A stretch of DNA of 64,000 bases from contig NZ_VISR01000038.1 in the NCBI RefSeq assembly GCF_007827595.1, positions 26,870 through 90,869 of the forward strand. The letters run 5' to 3'. Positions 33,085-41,643 of this stretch are shown piece after piece (the stretch's first letter is position 1; the number at the start of each line of letters is the position of its first letter). A program made the position numbers and the translations under genes. Origin of the DNA: Streptomyces sp. BK340 (lineage in GTDB: Bacteria; Actinomycetota; Actinomycetes; Streptomycetales; Streptomycetaceae). A model generated the notes under the pieces. The model made no database searches. It was not told the DNA's origin and saw nothing but the letters and a program-made list of their open reading frames with translations.

Positions 33085-33652
33085 CGAAGTGTCCCTCCTC
33101 GGATGGGCGGGCCGCAGAACCGGCCGCCGGGGTCCCGGGTCAGGTGGGATGATGCCCAGCCGAAGCGATCGATAACGTCCCGTGCGGGCCCGGCACCCGC
33201 TACTCTGTCGAATGTTCCCCGCGGCACATTCACGGGGCATGCCGCAGTACGCATCTTCGGGTTCCCCGACCGCCTCGTGAAAAACGCCGACGACATTCGG
33301 CCGACCGCGATCGTGGCGTATTACGAGGTCAGCGGCGCGATCCCGGACCGGAAATCGGGATGATTTACGCGATTCATCGACTGAATGACCCCTTGCCGGG
33401 CCAACCGGAATCCGGTAGACGAAACATCGTCTGAACACGTGTCGTATAACCTTGCGAACAAGGCCTAAGGTTGGTGCCCGCGGTCCCGGTTCCCGTCGTG
33501 TTCCTGCCGCCGAAGTGACGGGCGGCAGGCCTCAGCCGCACCCTCGTTCACCGATCCGGGCCCCCACCTCTCAGGCCACCCGTGAGCAGACAGCGCCGTC
33601 CGCCCCACCCTCCCTCGCGCCGCCGCGCCTGTCGAACGAGAGGCGACCCACC
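33085..33652. other. long intergenic region of 568 bases
   Basis: No gene is supported. The part from about 33160 to 33480 is clearly less GC-rich than its surroundings. It contains AGACGA-AACA-TCGTCT (33417-33432) and TATAAC at 33455-33460, probably the promoter of the plus-strand gene at 33653. The left part should hold the promoter of the minus-strand ligase. Confidence 0.5.
33417..33432. promoter_or_regulatory. inverted repeat in a promoter region
   Basis: AGACGA and TCGTCT pair perfectly around AACA, 23 bases before a TATAAC box. The position suits a regulator site for the downstream gene of unknown function. Confidence 0.4.
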
Positions 33653-34237
33653 ATGCCGCTGCATGTGCCCCTTGCACCCGCGCCCGCCCTGCGCTCCGTC
33701 CTCACGGCCCTCGGTTCCCCCACCGCGGTCCGTGAGGCCCGAACTCCCTCCCTGCGCGCCGCGCAGGGCCCCGCGACGCCCGAACTGCCTCTTCCCGTGC
33801 ACGTGTTGGACAGGATCACCGCGCAGGGCCTGTCCGCGACCCGGCTGGCCGGATGGCGCTTCCTCATACGGTGCGGCGACCGCGCGGTGGCCGCGGCCGA
33901 CACCATGCTCACCCCGGACGGCTGGGCCTTCTCGCACTTCTTCGAGGGCCCCTACATCGTCTCGACCGAGCGGGCACTGCAACAGGCCGAGGCGCTGCCG
34001 CAGCCGTACCAGCCGCGTCTGCTGTCCGTGCCCGGCCTGTACATGCTCACCCTGTGGCTGCACGGCGAGGTCGCCTCCGAGCCCGCAGAGGGCCATCCGG
34101 CCGCCGCCGACCTGCTGATACCGCTGGCCCCGGCACCGCCCGGCATCTCGGCCCACCGGCCCTGCCGGGTCTCCGAGTTGCTGCCGGTGCTGACCCATCG
34201 GGCGACTCCCGTCCCGCTGCTCGGCTCACCCGCCTGA
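33653..34237 (+). CDS. conserved protein of unknown function
   Basis: 194 residues, soluble, without signal peptide or membrane segments. A Pro/Ala-rich start leads to DRITAQGLSATRLAGWRFLIR, WAFSHFFEGPYIVSTERAL and LLSVPGLYMLTLWLHGE, which look like a compact alpha/beta fold. I do not recognise a named family; similar proteins seem confined to Streptomyces. The ATG at 33653 follows AACGAGAGG. It ends in a strong terminator at 34249. Confidence 0.6.
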   Translation: MPLHVPLAPAPALRSVLTALGSPTAVREARTPSLRAAQGPATPELPLPVHVLDRITAQGLSATRLAGWRFLIRCGDRAVAAADTMLTPDGWAFSHFFEGPYIVSTERALQQAEALPQPYQPRLLSVPGLYMLTLWLHGEVASEPAEGHPAAADLLIPLAPAPPGISAHRPCRVSELLPVLTHRATPVPLLGSPA

Positions 34238-34248
34238 ACGACGCCCGC

Positions 34249-34290
34249 GTACCCCGCTGCCCGGAAGGGGAGCGGGGTACGACTGTTTTT
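34249..34290 (+). terminator. rho-independent terminator
   Basis: CGTACCCCGCT and AGCGGGGTACG pair perfectly (11 bp) around an 11-base loop and are followed by ACTGTTTTT. This is one of few in the window with a T-run. Confidence 0.85.
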
Positions 34291-34572
34291 ACCGGGATGC
34301 GAATACTTTTCCGTGGCCGCGGTGCCCCACGGGAATGGAATGCGCTCGTCCGAGCAATTGCCCGCTCTGACGAGCCGAAAAAGGCTCTCTTGCGTTCGGA
34401 CTAGTCATATCCGGCCACCCCGAACCACCCAAAGGGACAGTGCAGTTGGAATGAACCGTCCGCGTGGGTGACGCGTCATGAACCTGTGAGAAGCGGTGCC
34501 GCGAAATCCCTGCGGAATGACGCCCAGAGGGCAACACTGGGTTCCGACCGACTATCACCACGGGGGGCGAAC
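34291..34572. other. upstream region of the DUF5999 gene
   Basis: No gene is supported between the terminator and the DUF5999 gene. The DNA is less GC-rich than its neighbours. CATATCC near 34407 and other AT-rich spots suggest one or more promoters, and the long leader suggests regulated expression. Confidence 0.4.
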
Positions 34573-34602
34573 ATGACCACGACCGAGCGAGAGATCCCAC
34601 CC

Positions 34603-34809
34603 ATGTGCCAGCACCAGCCGCCGTGTCCACAAGCCGAGTCCGCCGACCGGGAGTCCGCCCGCCTCGTGGCGCACCACCCGGAGCAGGGATGGAGCCTGCT
34701 GTGCAACGGCGTACTGCTCTTCGAGGACACCGGTGAGCTGCTGCCCGACGGCCGCGTCATCGCCCCGCACCGCCCGCTCGGTGCGGAACGGGTGATGACC
34801 GCGGCCTGA
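34603..34809 (+). CDS. DUF5999-family small protein
   Basis: 68 residues beginning MCQHQPPCP, the DUF5999 signature with two Cys and a His that could bind a metal. HPEQGWSLLCNGVLLFEDTG and GELLPDGRVIAPHRPL complete the family pattern. It is confined to actinobacteria and its function is unknown. An ATG at 34573 would add ten residues; I prefer 34603 because the family starts at MCQHQ. Confidence 0.8.
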   Translation: MCQHQPPCPQAESADRESARLVAHHPEQGWSLLCNGVLLFEDTGELLPDGRVIAPHRPLGAERVMTAA

Positions 34810-34937
34810 GCAGCACCCCGGGCGGTCCGCCGCACCGCCCGGTGACCCCAAGGGGCCGGCCGCACGCTCACGGTGCGCACCGGCCCCGACGTGTGTCCGG
34901 GGGCGACTACGGTCCGTGACCGAGTGCTGGCGCCTTC

Positions 34938-34948
34938 GGGGGGGGGGG
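34938..34948. repeat. run of eleven G
   Basis: An uninterrupted G11 tract lies 10 bases beyond the stop codon of the sugar permease gene (C11 on its coding strand). Such runs slip in replication and are also a common sequencing-error site. Confidence 0.8.
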
Positions 34949-34958
34949 AGCCGGCCGA

Positions 34959-35786
34959 TCAGCCCTTGGTGGCCCCGGCGGTGAGCCCGCCGACGAGCTG
35001 GCGCTCGGCGACCGAGTAGAAGGCGAGGGCGGGGACCATGGCGAGCACGAGGTAGGCGAAGACGCGGGCGTAGTCCGAGGAGTACTGGCCCTGGAACTGC
35101 TGGACTCCGATGGGCAGCGTCCACCACTTGGGGTCGGTGAACACCAGCAGCGGCAGGAAGAAGTTGTTCCAGCTGGTGACGACGGCGAGGACGGAGACGG
35201 TGCCGAGCGCGGGCCTCGCCATGGGCAGCAGGACCCGCCAGAAGAACCCGAAGGAGCTGCAGCCGTCGAGGGTGGCCGCCTCCTCCAGCTCGCCCGGGAT
35301 GTCCCGGAAGAAGCCGCGCAGGATGATGATCGTCATCGGCAGCCCGAAGGCGGCCTGCGGAAGGATCACGCCCAGCGGGTTGTCCAGCAGGTCCAGCCGG
35401 CGCAGCAGCAGGAACAGCGGCAGCGCGGCCACCGCGAAGGGGAACATCAGCCCCAGCGTGAACACGGTGAACAGCACCTCCCGCCCGCGGAAGGAGAACC
35501 GCGCGAAGGAGAAGGCCGCGAGCGCGGACACGGCCACCACGAGCACGGTCGTGCCCACCGTGATCAGCGTGCTGTTGCCGACCAGCCGCCAGAAGCCGCC
35601 CGAGCCGAGGATGCCGGTGTAGTTCCCGGTCAGCCAGTGCTCGGGCAGTCCGAACGGGTTGGCGGACAGCTCGTCGGTGGACTTGAAGCCGGAGAGGACG
35701 GCGTACACCAGCGGTACGGCCATCACCGCGCCGACGGCCGCGAGGACCATGTGCAGCGGCAGGGTGCGTGCGCTCTTCCGGGTCAC
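34959..35786 (-). CDS. sugar ABC transporter permease (MalG type)
   Basis: A 275-residue inner-membrane permease of the carbohydrate ABC class. Six membrane helices are visible and the EAA loop reads EEAATLDGCSSFGFFWRVLLP, the contact for the ATPase. Its GTG start overlaps the stop of the partner permease (GTGA). It ends the operon binding protein-permease-permease. No ATPase gene is here; a shared MsiK-type ATPase, known in Streptomyces sugar importers, is the likely partner. Confidence 0.9.
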   Translation of the reverse strand: MTRKSARTLPLHMVLAAVGAVMAVPLVYAVLSGFKSTDELSANPFGLPEHWLTGNYTGILGSGGFWRLVGNSTLITVGTTVLVVAVSALAAFSFARFSFRGREVLFTVFTLGLMFPFAVAALPLFLLLRRLDLLDNPLGVILPQAAFGLPMTIIILRGFFRDIPGELEEAATLDGCSSFGFFWRVLLPMARPALGTVSVLAVVTSWNNFFLPLLVFTDPKWWTLPIGVQQFQGQYSSDYARVFAYLVLAMVPALAFYSVAERQLVGGLTAGATKG

Positions 35787-36781
35787 GTGCCGTCTCCCCT
35801 CATCGTCGTGGTGGCCCCTGCGAGGTCGCGGCGGAGCACGAACCGCTGGTAGGCGAGGGCGAAGACGAGGCAGATGCCGAACATGACCACGCTGATCGCG
35901 CTGGCGTAGCCGACCTGGTAGCGCTTGAAGCCGAACTGGAACATGGTCACGGCCATCGTCTCGGAGTGGTGGTCGGGGCCGCCCTGGGTGACCACCCACA
36001 CCAGGTCGAACAGCTGGACGGACCCGATGATGGACAGGAAGACGCTGATGCGCAGGGTGGGTGCGAGCAGCGGCAGGGTCACATGGCGAAAGCGCTGCCA
36101 GGGACCCGCGCCGTCGATCAGCGCCGCCTCGGTCAACTCGGCCGGAACGGCCTGGAGTCCGGCCAGGTGGAGCATCATGTGGAAGCCGAAGTACTTCCAG
36201 GTCATGACCAGGAACAGGGTCGCCATGACGGAGGACGGATCGGCGAACCACTCACCGCCCAGTCCGTCCAGGCCGAGGCCGCCGAGAACGTGGTCGGCGA
36301 GACCGTCGTCCGGGGCGAAGACCATGCCGAACAGCACGCCGGTGACGGCTTCGGACAGGACGTACGGCGCGAAGAACAGCATCCGGTAGGCGGCCCGGCC
36401 GCGCAGCCGCTGGTTGAGGGCCACGGCCATGGCGAGCGCGAACGGCAACTGCAGGGCGAGGGACAGGACGACCAGGACCAGGCAGCGCCACAGGTCGCCC
36501 AGGAAGACCGGGTCCTGCAAGAGCCGGGTGAAGTTGTCCGTGCCCGTGTAGTCGGAGGGCATGCCGAAGCCGCCCCAGCGGAAGAAGGCGGCGTACAGCG
36601 CGAACAGCATCGGCAGCAGCACCAGCGTGACGAACAGCGCCAGTGCGGGCAGCTGGAAGCCGACCGCGGTGAGCCAGTTCAGGGTGTGCCGCCGCGCCCG
36701 CCCCTGCGGCGGGGCCACGGCCGGGGACGGCACGGCGACGTCGGGACCCGACCGCTCGTCCGGGAGGAAGGTGGAGGTCAT
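35783..36781 (-). CDS. sugar ABC transporter permease (MalF type)
   Basis: A 332-residue permease. A polar N-terminus of about 30 residues precedes six helices; ALFVTLVLLPMLFALYAAFF is the first and the EAA loop is ELTEAALIDGAGPWQRFRHVTLP, given here in pieces of the conserved stretch. It lies 6 bases downstream of the binding-protein gene and overlaps the next permease. With them it forms a CUT1-type importer; the imported sugar is unknown. Confidence 0.9.
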   Translation of the reverse strand: MTSTFLPDERSGPDVAVPSPAVAPPQGRARRHTLNWLTAVGFQLPALALFVTLVLLPMLFALYAAFFRWGGFGMPSDYTGTDNFTRLLQDPVFLGDLWRCLVLVVLSLALQLPFALAMAVALNQRLRGRAAYRMLFFAPYVLSEAVTGVLFGMVFAPDDGLADHVLGGLGLDGLGGEWFADPSSVMATLFLVMTWKYFGFHMMLHLAGLQAVPAELTEAALIDGAGPWQRFRHVTLPLLAPTLRISVFLSIIGSVQLFDLVWVVTQGGPDHHSETMAVTMFQFGFKRYQVGYASAISVVMFGICLVFALAYQRFVLRRDLAGATTTMRGDGT

Positions 36782-36787
36782 CGCCGG

Positions 36788-38086
36788 CTACTGCTCTTCC
36801 TTCGCGGTCCTGGTGATCGACTGCGCGACCTGCTCGGGGGACTTGGAACCGGCGACGAGCGCGGCGACACTGTCGTTGACCTCCTGGCCGACGGCGGGCG
36901 CGTACGCCTGGTCGAGGTAGAGCTGGAAACCGGTGGCGCCCTTCAACTGTGCCTGTACGGCCTTGGTGTCGGGGTCGGAGATGGCACTCTCGGCGGCCGG
37001 GACCACCGGAAGGGTGCCGGTCTTCTTGACCAGTTCGGTGTCCGTGGCGGCCGAGGCGAAGAACTTCAGGAAGTCGACGGCCGCCTGCGGGGCGCCCTTG
37101 CGCAGGGCGTGCCCGCCGCCACCGCCGAACACCTCGGTGATGGCGCCCTTCCCGCCCTCGACCTCGGGGAACGGGAAGAAGCCGAGGTCGGAGCCGAGTC
37201 CCTTGCCCGCGTCGGCCTCCACGACCGGGGCCCACTGGCCCATGAGTTCCATGGCCGCCCTGCCGTTGCCGACGGCGGCGGCCTGCCCCGTGGGCGTGGA
37301 ATAGGCAGCCCCGAGGAACCCCTTCTGGAACGGCTGGAGCCGGACCAGGTCCTCGAGGTGCTGCCCGGCCTCGACGAACCCGGCCCCGGTGAAGTCCTTG
37401 GCGTCGTCGGCCTTCCGCAGGGCGTCGACCCCGGCGGTGCGCATCGCGAGGTAGGCCCAGTAGTACATGCCGGGCCACTTCTCCTTGCCGGCGAGGGCGA
37501 GGGGGGTGATGCCCTTGGCCTTCAGCCTGCGTACGGCGTCGAGGAAGCCGCTCCAGGTGGTCGGGGGCGCGCTGACGCCGGCCTGCTCGAAGAGCGCCTT
37601 GTTGTACCAGAAGCCGATCATGCCGATGTCGAACGGGATGCCGTACAGCTTGTTGTCGAGGAGGTACGGCTGTCTGGCCACCGGGAGGAGCCCGTCGGCC
37701 CATGGCTCGGTGCGGTCGCCCAGCTCCTCGACCAGGCCCGCGTCGGCCTGCTGCTTCAGCACGCCACCGCCCCAGGTGTGGAAGATGTCCGGCAGCTTCC
37801 CGGAGGCGGTCAGCGCCGTCATCTTCGACTTGTAGGCGTCGTTCTCCAGCTGGACGATCTTCACCTTGACCTTGGGGTTCTGGGCCTCGAACTTCTTGGC
37901 GAGGCCGGCCCAGACGGTTTTGGTGGGCTCGGTGGTGGAGATGTTCCACCACTCGATCGTGGTCGTCCCCGAGGACGACCCTCCGTCCGAGTCGCCGCCG
38001 CAGCCGCTGAGTGCGGTCGCGCCGAGCCCGGCGGCGACGGACGCAGCCAGGAAGCCGCGGCGGGACAGTGCAGAGTCGCCCATCAT
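36788..38086 (-). CDS. sugar-binding lipoprotein, ABC importer (Tat-type signal)
   Basis: A 432-residue family-1 extracellular solute-binding protein. The N-terminus SRRGFLAASVAAGLGATALSGC has a twin Arg followed by a lipobox Cys at about residue 29. Mature motifs include IEWWNISTTEPTKTVWAGLA, ASGKLPDIFHTWGGG and GIPFDIGMIGFWYNK. It delivers an oligosaccharide or polyol to the two permeases encoded directly after it. The palindrome CGAAACTTTCG lies 10 bases before the start, so a LacI-type repressor probably controls the operon. Confidence 0.92.
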   Translation of the reverse strand: MMGDSALSRRGFLAASVAAGLGATALSGCGGDSDGGSSSGTTTIEWWNISTTEPTKTVWAGLAKKFEAQNPKVKVKIVQLENDAYKSKMTALTASGKLPDIFHTWGGGVLKQQADAGLVEELGDRTEPWADGLLPVARQPYLLDNKLYGIPFDIGMIGFWYNKALFEQAGVSAPPTTWSGFLDAVRRLKAKGITPLALAGKEKWPGMYYWAYLAMRTAGVDALRKADDAKDFTGAGFVEAGQHLEDLVRLQPFQKGFLGAAYSTPTGQAAAVGNGRAAMELMGQWAPVVEADAGKGLGSDLGFFPFPEVEGGKGAITEVFGGGGGHALRKGAPQAAVDFLKFFASAATDTELVKKTGTLPVVPAAESAISDPDTKAVQAQLKGATGFQLYLDQAYAPAVGQEVNDSVAALVAGSKSPEQVAQSITRTAKEEQ

Positions 38087-38095
38087 GCGCTCCTT

Positions 38096-38106
38096 CGAAA
38101 CTTTCG
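38096..38106. promoter_or_regulatory. CGAAACTTTCG operator, proximal copy
   Basis: CGAAACTTTCG is a palindrome with a central base, 10 bases upstream of the binding-protein start. It matches LacI-family operators of xylan- and cellobiose-type sugar operons in Streptomyces (CGAAA-N-TTTCG). It is partly covered by the ribosome binding region, so binding would block initiation. Confidence 0.65.
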
Positions 38107-38442
38107 ATCATATTCCCGAACGTTCCGAACCGGGACTCTAGGAAGGCGCATGGAGAGCGTCAAGATGTCGCGCAGCAGGTCGCGGTTCCGGATGCCGCCG
38201 GCGACCAGGAACCGGCGCCAGTGCACCGGGTCCGGGCTGCGGAACAGCGGGACAGTTGATCGAAAGTTTCGAAGCTCGCGGCGAACCCCACTGGCGCCCG
38301 GCGGTGGGGTTCGGTCGGACGGAGCGGCTCCAAGGCCCGGGCGGGCCGGCCGGCGAGGGAGGGAAGGCCGGCCCGCCCGGGAGTCCGGTGCGCGGCACAG
38401 CGCCGGCGGACGCGACGGGGTCCGATGCCGGACGTGGTGATG
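38107..38442. other. intergenic region between sugar ABC operon and lysA
   Basis: No gene is supported. CGAACGTTCC near 38116 is another near-palindrome. On the minus strand one frame encodes RSPDPVHWRRFLVAGGIRNR before stopping near 38140; this looks like a short remnant of a coding region but I cannot name it. The distal operator copy lies at 38260. Confidence 0.45.
38260..38272. promoter_or_regulatory. CGAAAGTTTCG operator, distal copy
   Basis: TCGAAAGTTTCGA is the reverse complement, in its 11-base core, of the proximal operator at 38096, 165 bases away. A tetrameric LacI-type repressor could bind both and loop the DNA, or the distal copy may be left from a lost gene. Confidence 0.55.
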
Positions 38443-39774
38443 TCAGACGCCCACGTCGCGGCTGCGCAGGTCGGCGAGCGACTCACGGCGGACCAGCAGG
38501 CGGGCCCGGCCCGAGTGCACGGCGACCACGGGCGGGCGGCCGACCAGGTTGTAGGCGGAGGCCATGGACAGCTGGTAGGCGCCGGCCGCGGGTACGGCGA
38601 GCAGGTCGCCGGGACGTACGTCGGCCGGGAGTTCGGCCTCGGCGAGGACGTCACCTGCCTCGCAGTGCCGCCCGACGACGGTCACCGGGGCCAGGGGCGC
38701 CGTCGCGGGCCGCCCGATCAGACGGGGTGCGTAGCGGACGCCGTACAGGGCGGGCCGCGGGTTGTCGCTCATGCCGCCGTCGACGGCCACGAAGGTGTGG
38801 TCGCCGGTGCGTTCGACGGCGAGGACGTGGTAGACGGCGATGCCCGCCGGGCCGGCGATCGCCCGGCCGGGTTCGATGATCAGACGGGGCACCGGCAGGC
38901 CGGCCGCCGCGCAGGACCCGGCGAGTTCGGCACGGACCCGGCGGGCCAGGACGGCCGGGGCGAGGGCCGGTTCGCCGGGGCGGTGGGCGATGCCGTGCCC
39001 GCCGCCGAGGTCGAGTTCGGGCAGGACGAGGCCGTGCTGGTCACGCAGCCGCGCCAGCAGGCCGACCATACGGCGCACGGCGGTGACGTACGGCTTCACG
39101 CTGGTGATCTGCGAGCCCAAGTGGCAGTGCAGTCCGACGAGTCGCAGCTGCGGCTGGTCGAGGATGCGGGCGATGGCGTGCTGGGCGTGGCCGTCGGAGA
39201 GGGAGAGGCCGAACTGCTGGTCCTCGGTGCAGGTGCGGATCTTCTCGTGCCCGCCGGCGGCGATCCCGGGCACCACGCGGACCAGCACCTGCTGCCGGCC
39301 GTCGGATCCGAGCATGGCGGCCAGCCGGGCGATCTCCGCGGGGCTGTCGATCACGATCCGGCCCACGCCCAGGCGCAGCGCCAGCTCCAGGTCGCGCGGC
39401 GACTTGGCGTTGCCGTGCAGCACGATCCGCTCGGGCGGGAATCCGGCGGTGACCGCCAGCTCCAGCTCACCGGCCGAGCAGACGTCCAGGCCCAGGCCCT
39501 CCTCGTCCGTCCAGCGGACCATGGCACGGCACAAGAACGCCTTGGCCGCGTAGAGGACTTCGGCCTCGGGGAAGGCCTGCCGGTAGGTACGGCAGCGCTC
39601 GCGCACCTCGCCCTCGTCGAGCACGTAGACGGGGGTACCGAACCGGTCCGCGATCTCGGCGAGCGTGACTCCGCCGACGGCCAGGTCGCCGGGGCGGGAC
39701 TCGGTGGCCGAGGCGGGCCAGACGGACGGACCGGCGAGGGTGGTGGGGACGGCTGCTCCGTGCAGGGTGGTCAA
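38443..39774 (-). CDS. lysA: diaminopimelate decarboxylase
   Basis: A 443-residue fold-III PLP enzyme that makes L-lysine from meso-diaminopimelate. The PLP Lys is in YAAKAFLC. GLHCHLGSQI, LDLGGGHGI, EPGRAIAGPAG and CEAGDVLAE follow in order. An N-terminal tail of about 50 residues is poorly conserved. The probable TTG start at 39774 overlaps the stop of the SAV_915-type gene (TTGA), so the two are coupled. It may be a second lysA copy, since Streptomyces usually has one next to thrA/hom. No lysine-biosynthetic neighbour is present. Confidence 0.85.
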   Translation of the reverse strand: MTTLHGAAVPTTLAGPSVWPASATESRPGDLAVGGVTLAEIADRFGTPVYVLDEGEVRERCRTYRQAFPEAEVLYAAKAFLCRAMVRWTDEEGLGLDVCSAGELELAVTAGFPPERIVLHGNAKSPRDLELALRLGVGRIVIDSPAEIARLAAMLGSDGRQQVLVRVVPGIAAGGHEKIRTCTEDQQFGLSLSDGHAQHAIARILDQPQLRLVGLHCHLGSQITSVKPYVTAVRRMVGLLARLRDQHGLVLPELDLGGGHGIAHRPGEPALAPAVLARRVRAELAGSCAAAGLPVPRLIIEPGRAIAGPAGIAVYHVLAVERTGDHTFVAVDGGMSDNPRPALYGVRYAPRLIGRPATAPLAPVTVVGRHCEAGDVLAEAELPADVRPGDLLAVPAAGAYQLSMASAYNLVGRPPVVAVHSGRARLLVRRESLADLRSRDVGV

Positions 39775-40121
39775 CGGGTGCTCCCCTCGGTGATCCGGAA
39801 GGCCGGGAGCGGAATCGTCCGGGCGGCGGGGACGGGGGCCGGGGCCGAGAGCGTGGGGTCCACGGTGAGGGTGGTGACACCCAGCGGCGCGGTCAGGGCG
39901 CGCAGCGCGGGCTCGGCCAGGCGGATCCATGGCTGGTCGGGGCCCAGTGTGTCGCCCAGGCGGCGGGCGGAGGTGAAGGCGGCGGCCGTACGGCCGCCGA
40001 GGGGGGTGCGGAACAGGCGGGCAGCGCACCCGGCGGGTCCCGGCCGGACGGGGACGAACAGGGGTCCGGCCGGGGTGCGTTCGGAAGGCTCCGGGTCGTC
40101 GCCGCAGACGAGTTCGGGCAT
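39771..40121 (-). CDS. SAV_915-family protein
   Basis: 116 residues. The core GPAGCAARLFRTPLGGRTAAA, FTSARRLGDTLGPDQPWIRLAEPALRALTAPLGV (given in pieces) and LTVDPTLSAP matches the SAV_915/SseB-like family of actinobacteria. The function is unknown. It is the first gene of an operon with lysA, whose start overlaps its stop. The partner suggests a regulatory role in that enzyme's expression or activity, an inference from coupling only. Confidence 0.72.
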   Translation of the reverse strand: MPELVCGDDPEPSERTPAGPLFVPVRPGPAGCAARLFRTPLGGRTAAAFTSARRLGDTLGPDQPWIRLAEPALRALTAPLGVTTLTVDPTLSAPAPVPAARTIPLPAFRITEGSTR

Positions 40122-40438
40122 GGGTTGTCTCCTGGGAGGGGCGTGGTGGCCTTGAGCGCCCCGGACGCGGGGAGGCGGACCGGGGCTGCCTCGACGCTAT
40201 GCCCCGCCGGGCCGGTGATCCGATACCTCATGACGCGACGCTGACGGCGAACGGGCCGACGCTGACGGGTTGCTGACGGGCACGGACACCGGACGGGCCG
40301 GGGCCGTCAGGGACCTGCCAGGGATTGCTCCCGCCGGCTGGTCGAATCGCCCGTACGGGAGTGGGATGGAAGAGAAGCCCTGTTCGCGGGCCCACCCGCG
40401 GGGGTCGCCCGCGGGCATGCGTGAGAAACGGTGGAGTC
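40122..40438. other. intergenic region upstream of the stress-protein gene
   Basis: No gene is supported. The motif GACGCTGACGG occurs twice within 30 bases near 40234-40270. The sequence CGGGCCCACCCGCGGGGGTCG near 40387 can fold. Both divergent promoters should lie here. Confidence 0.4.
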
Positions 40439-40969
40439 ATGTCCGGTTACGACGCCTCGGCGGCCGCCCGTGTGGTGGTCGGGGTGAGCGGTTCCCTGGG
40501 CAGCGTCACGGCCCTGCGCCGGGCCGCGGCGCTGGCCCGGCGACTGGGTGCAGAGCTCTGGCCGGTGCTGGCCTGGGAGCCACCCGGCGGCGATCCCGCC
40601 GCGCGCCGTTCCCCCGCCGCCGGCCTGCTGGTCGAGGAGTGGCAGCGGCTGGCCAGGCAACGGCTGGCCTCGGTGCTCGAGGAGATCTTCGGGGAGGACG
40701 GGCCGGGGGTGCCGATGCACGCCGTGATCGTCCGCGGCACGCCGGGCAGGGCACTGGTGTCGACCGCCGACCGCGACGACGACCTGCTCGTCGTGGGCGC
40801 CGGCCGGCGCGGCCTGCAGCGCGCCTTCTCCAGCCGCGTCTCCCGGCACTGCCTCGCACACGCCGACTGCCCGGTCCTCGCCGTACCGCCGTCGCCGCTG
40901 GAGTCCGACCTGGTCTCCGTCCACCGCCGCAACGCCTGGCATCTGCGCATGGACACCCGGGGGCTGTGA
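40439..40969 (+). CDS. universal stress protein family
   Basis: A 176-residue single UspA domain. RVVVGVSGSLGSVTALRRAA begins at residue 11. The nucleotide-binding region lies at VVGAGRRGLQRAFSSRVSRH, where the usual GxGxxG-SxT is altered but present, and CLAHADCPVLAVP ends the fold. A tail of about 22 residues follows. It is a soluble stress-response protein that may bind ATP. GGTGGAG lies before the ATG. Confidence 0.88.
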   Translation: MSGYDASAAARVVVGVSGSLGSVTALRRAAALARRLGAELWPVLAWEPPGGDPAARRSPAAGLLVEEWQRLARQRLASVLEEIFGEDGPGVPMHAVIVRGTPGRALVSTADRDDDLLVVGAGRRGLQRAFSSRVSRHCLAHADCPVLAVPPSPLESDLVSVHRRNAWHLRMDTRGL

Positions 40970-41085
40970 GGACGCCGCGCACGGGTCAGCGCGCGCGTCA
41001 GGACGTGCCGCCGTGCCGTCAGGGTCCCGTCAACATCCGGCATCGCCCTGTCCCACCGGGCTCGCCGCTCCCTACCGTCGAACTC

Positions 41086-41643
41086 ATGGAGCACCACGAC
41101 GACACCCGCTCCGAGGTGAAAGTCCCGCACCCGCACGGCACTGGTGCCGTGGTGCACGACCGCCGGTGGACCTCGGACCTGTACAGCTCGGCCCGCTGCG
41201 CGGCCGTGCTGTTCGGCCTGCTGGTGCTCGTCGACCTGGCAGCAGGCACCCTCACCTGGTGGCGCTCGGCCCTGTGGCTGTCGCTGGCCCTGCTCCTCTT
41301 CCTCGTCCTCGTGCCCGCCCGCGTCTCGGCCGGCGAGGGCTGGCTGGCCTCCCGTCACCTGCTGCGCACCCGCCGGGTCCGCACCGACCGGCTGGTCGCG
41401 GTGTGCCCGCTGGACGGCGTCGCGAAGAGCCTGGTCCTGCGTGACACCCTCGGCGCCCGCGTCGAGATCGACCCCGAGGTGCTCCTGCGCAATCCCGACC
41501 TCTGGCTCCGCCTGACCGAGGCGGCCCGCGCCTCGGAGACCTCCGGCACCCTCCGCTCCGGTGCGACGGCCCTGCACGAGTGGACGGAACGCATCGACCG
41601 GGAGGCGGCACTGATGGTGTTCAGGGCGTCGGGTCTGGAGTAG
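41086..41643 (+). CDS. two-helix membrane protein of unknown function
   Basis: 185 residues. An acidic/His-rich N-terminus of about 45 residues precedes two membrane helices (ARCAAVLFGLLVLVDLAAG and SALWLSLALLLFLVLVP). A cytosolic C-terminal part with AGEGWLASRHLLRTRRVR, VAVCPLDGVAKSLVLRD and DPEVLLRNPDLWLRL follows. It resembles a PH-like or bPH domain but I am not certain. TACCGT at 41073-41078 lies 7 bases before the ATG, so it is probably leaderless. It follows the stress-protein gene by about 115 bases. Confidence 0.65.
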   Translation: MEHHDDTRSEVKVPHPHGTGAVVHDRRWTSDLYSSARCAAVLFGLLVLVDLAAGTLTWWRSALWLSLALLLFLVLVPARVSAGEGWLASRHLLRTRRVRTDRLVAVCPLDGVAKSLVLRDTLGARVEIDPEVLLRNPDLWLRLTEAARASETSGTLRSGATALHEWTERIDREAALMVFRASGLE

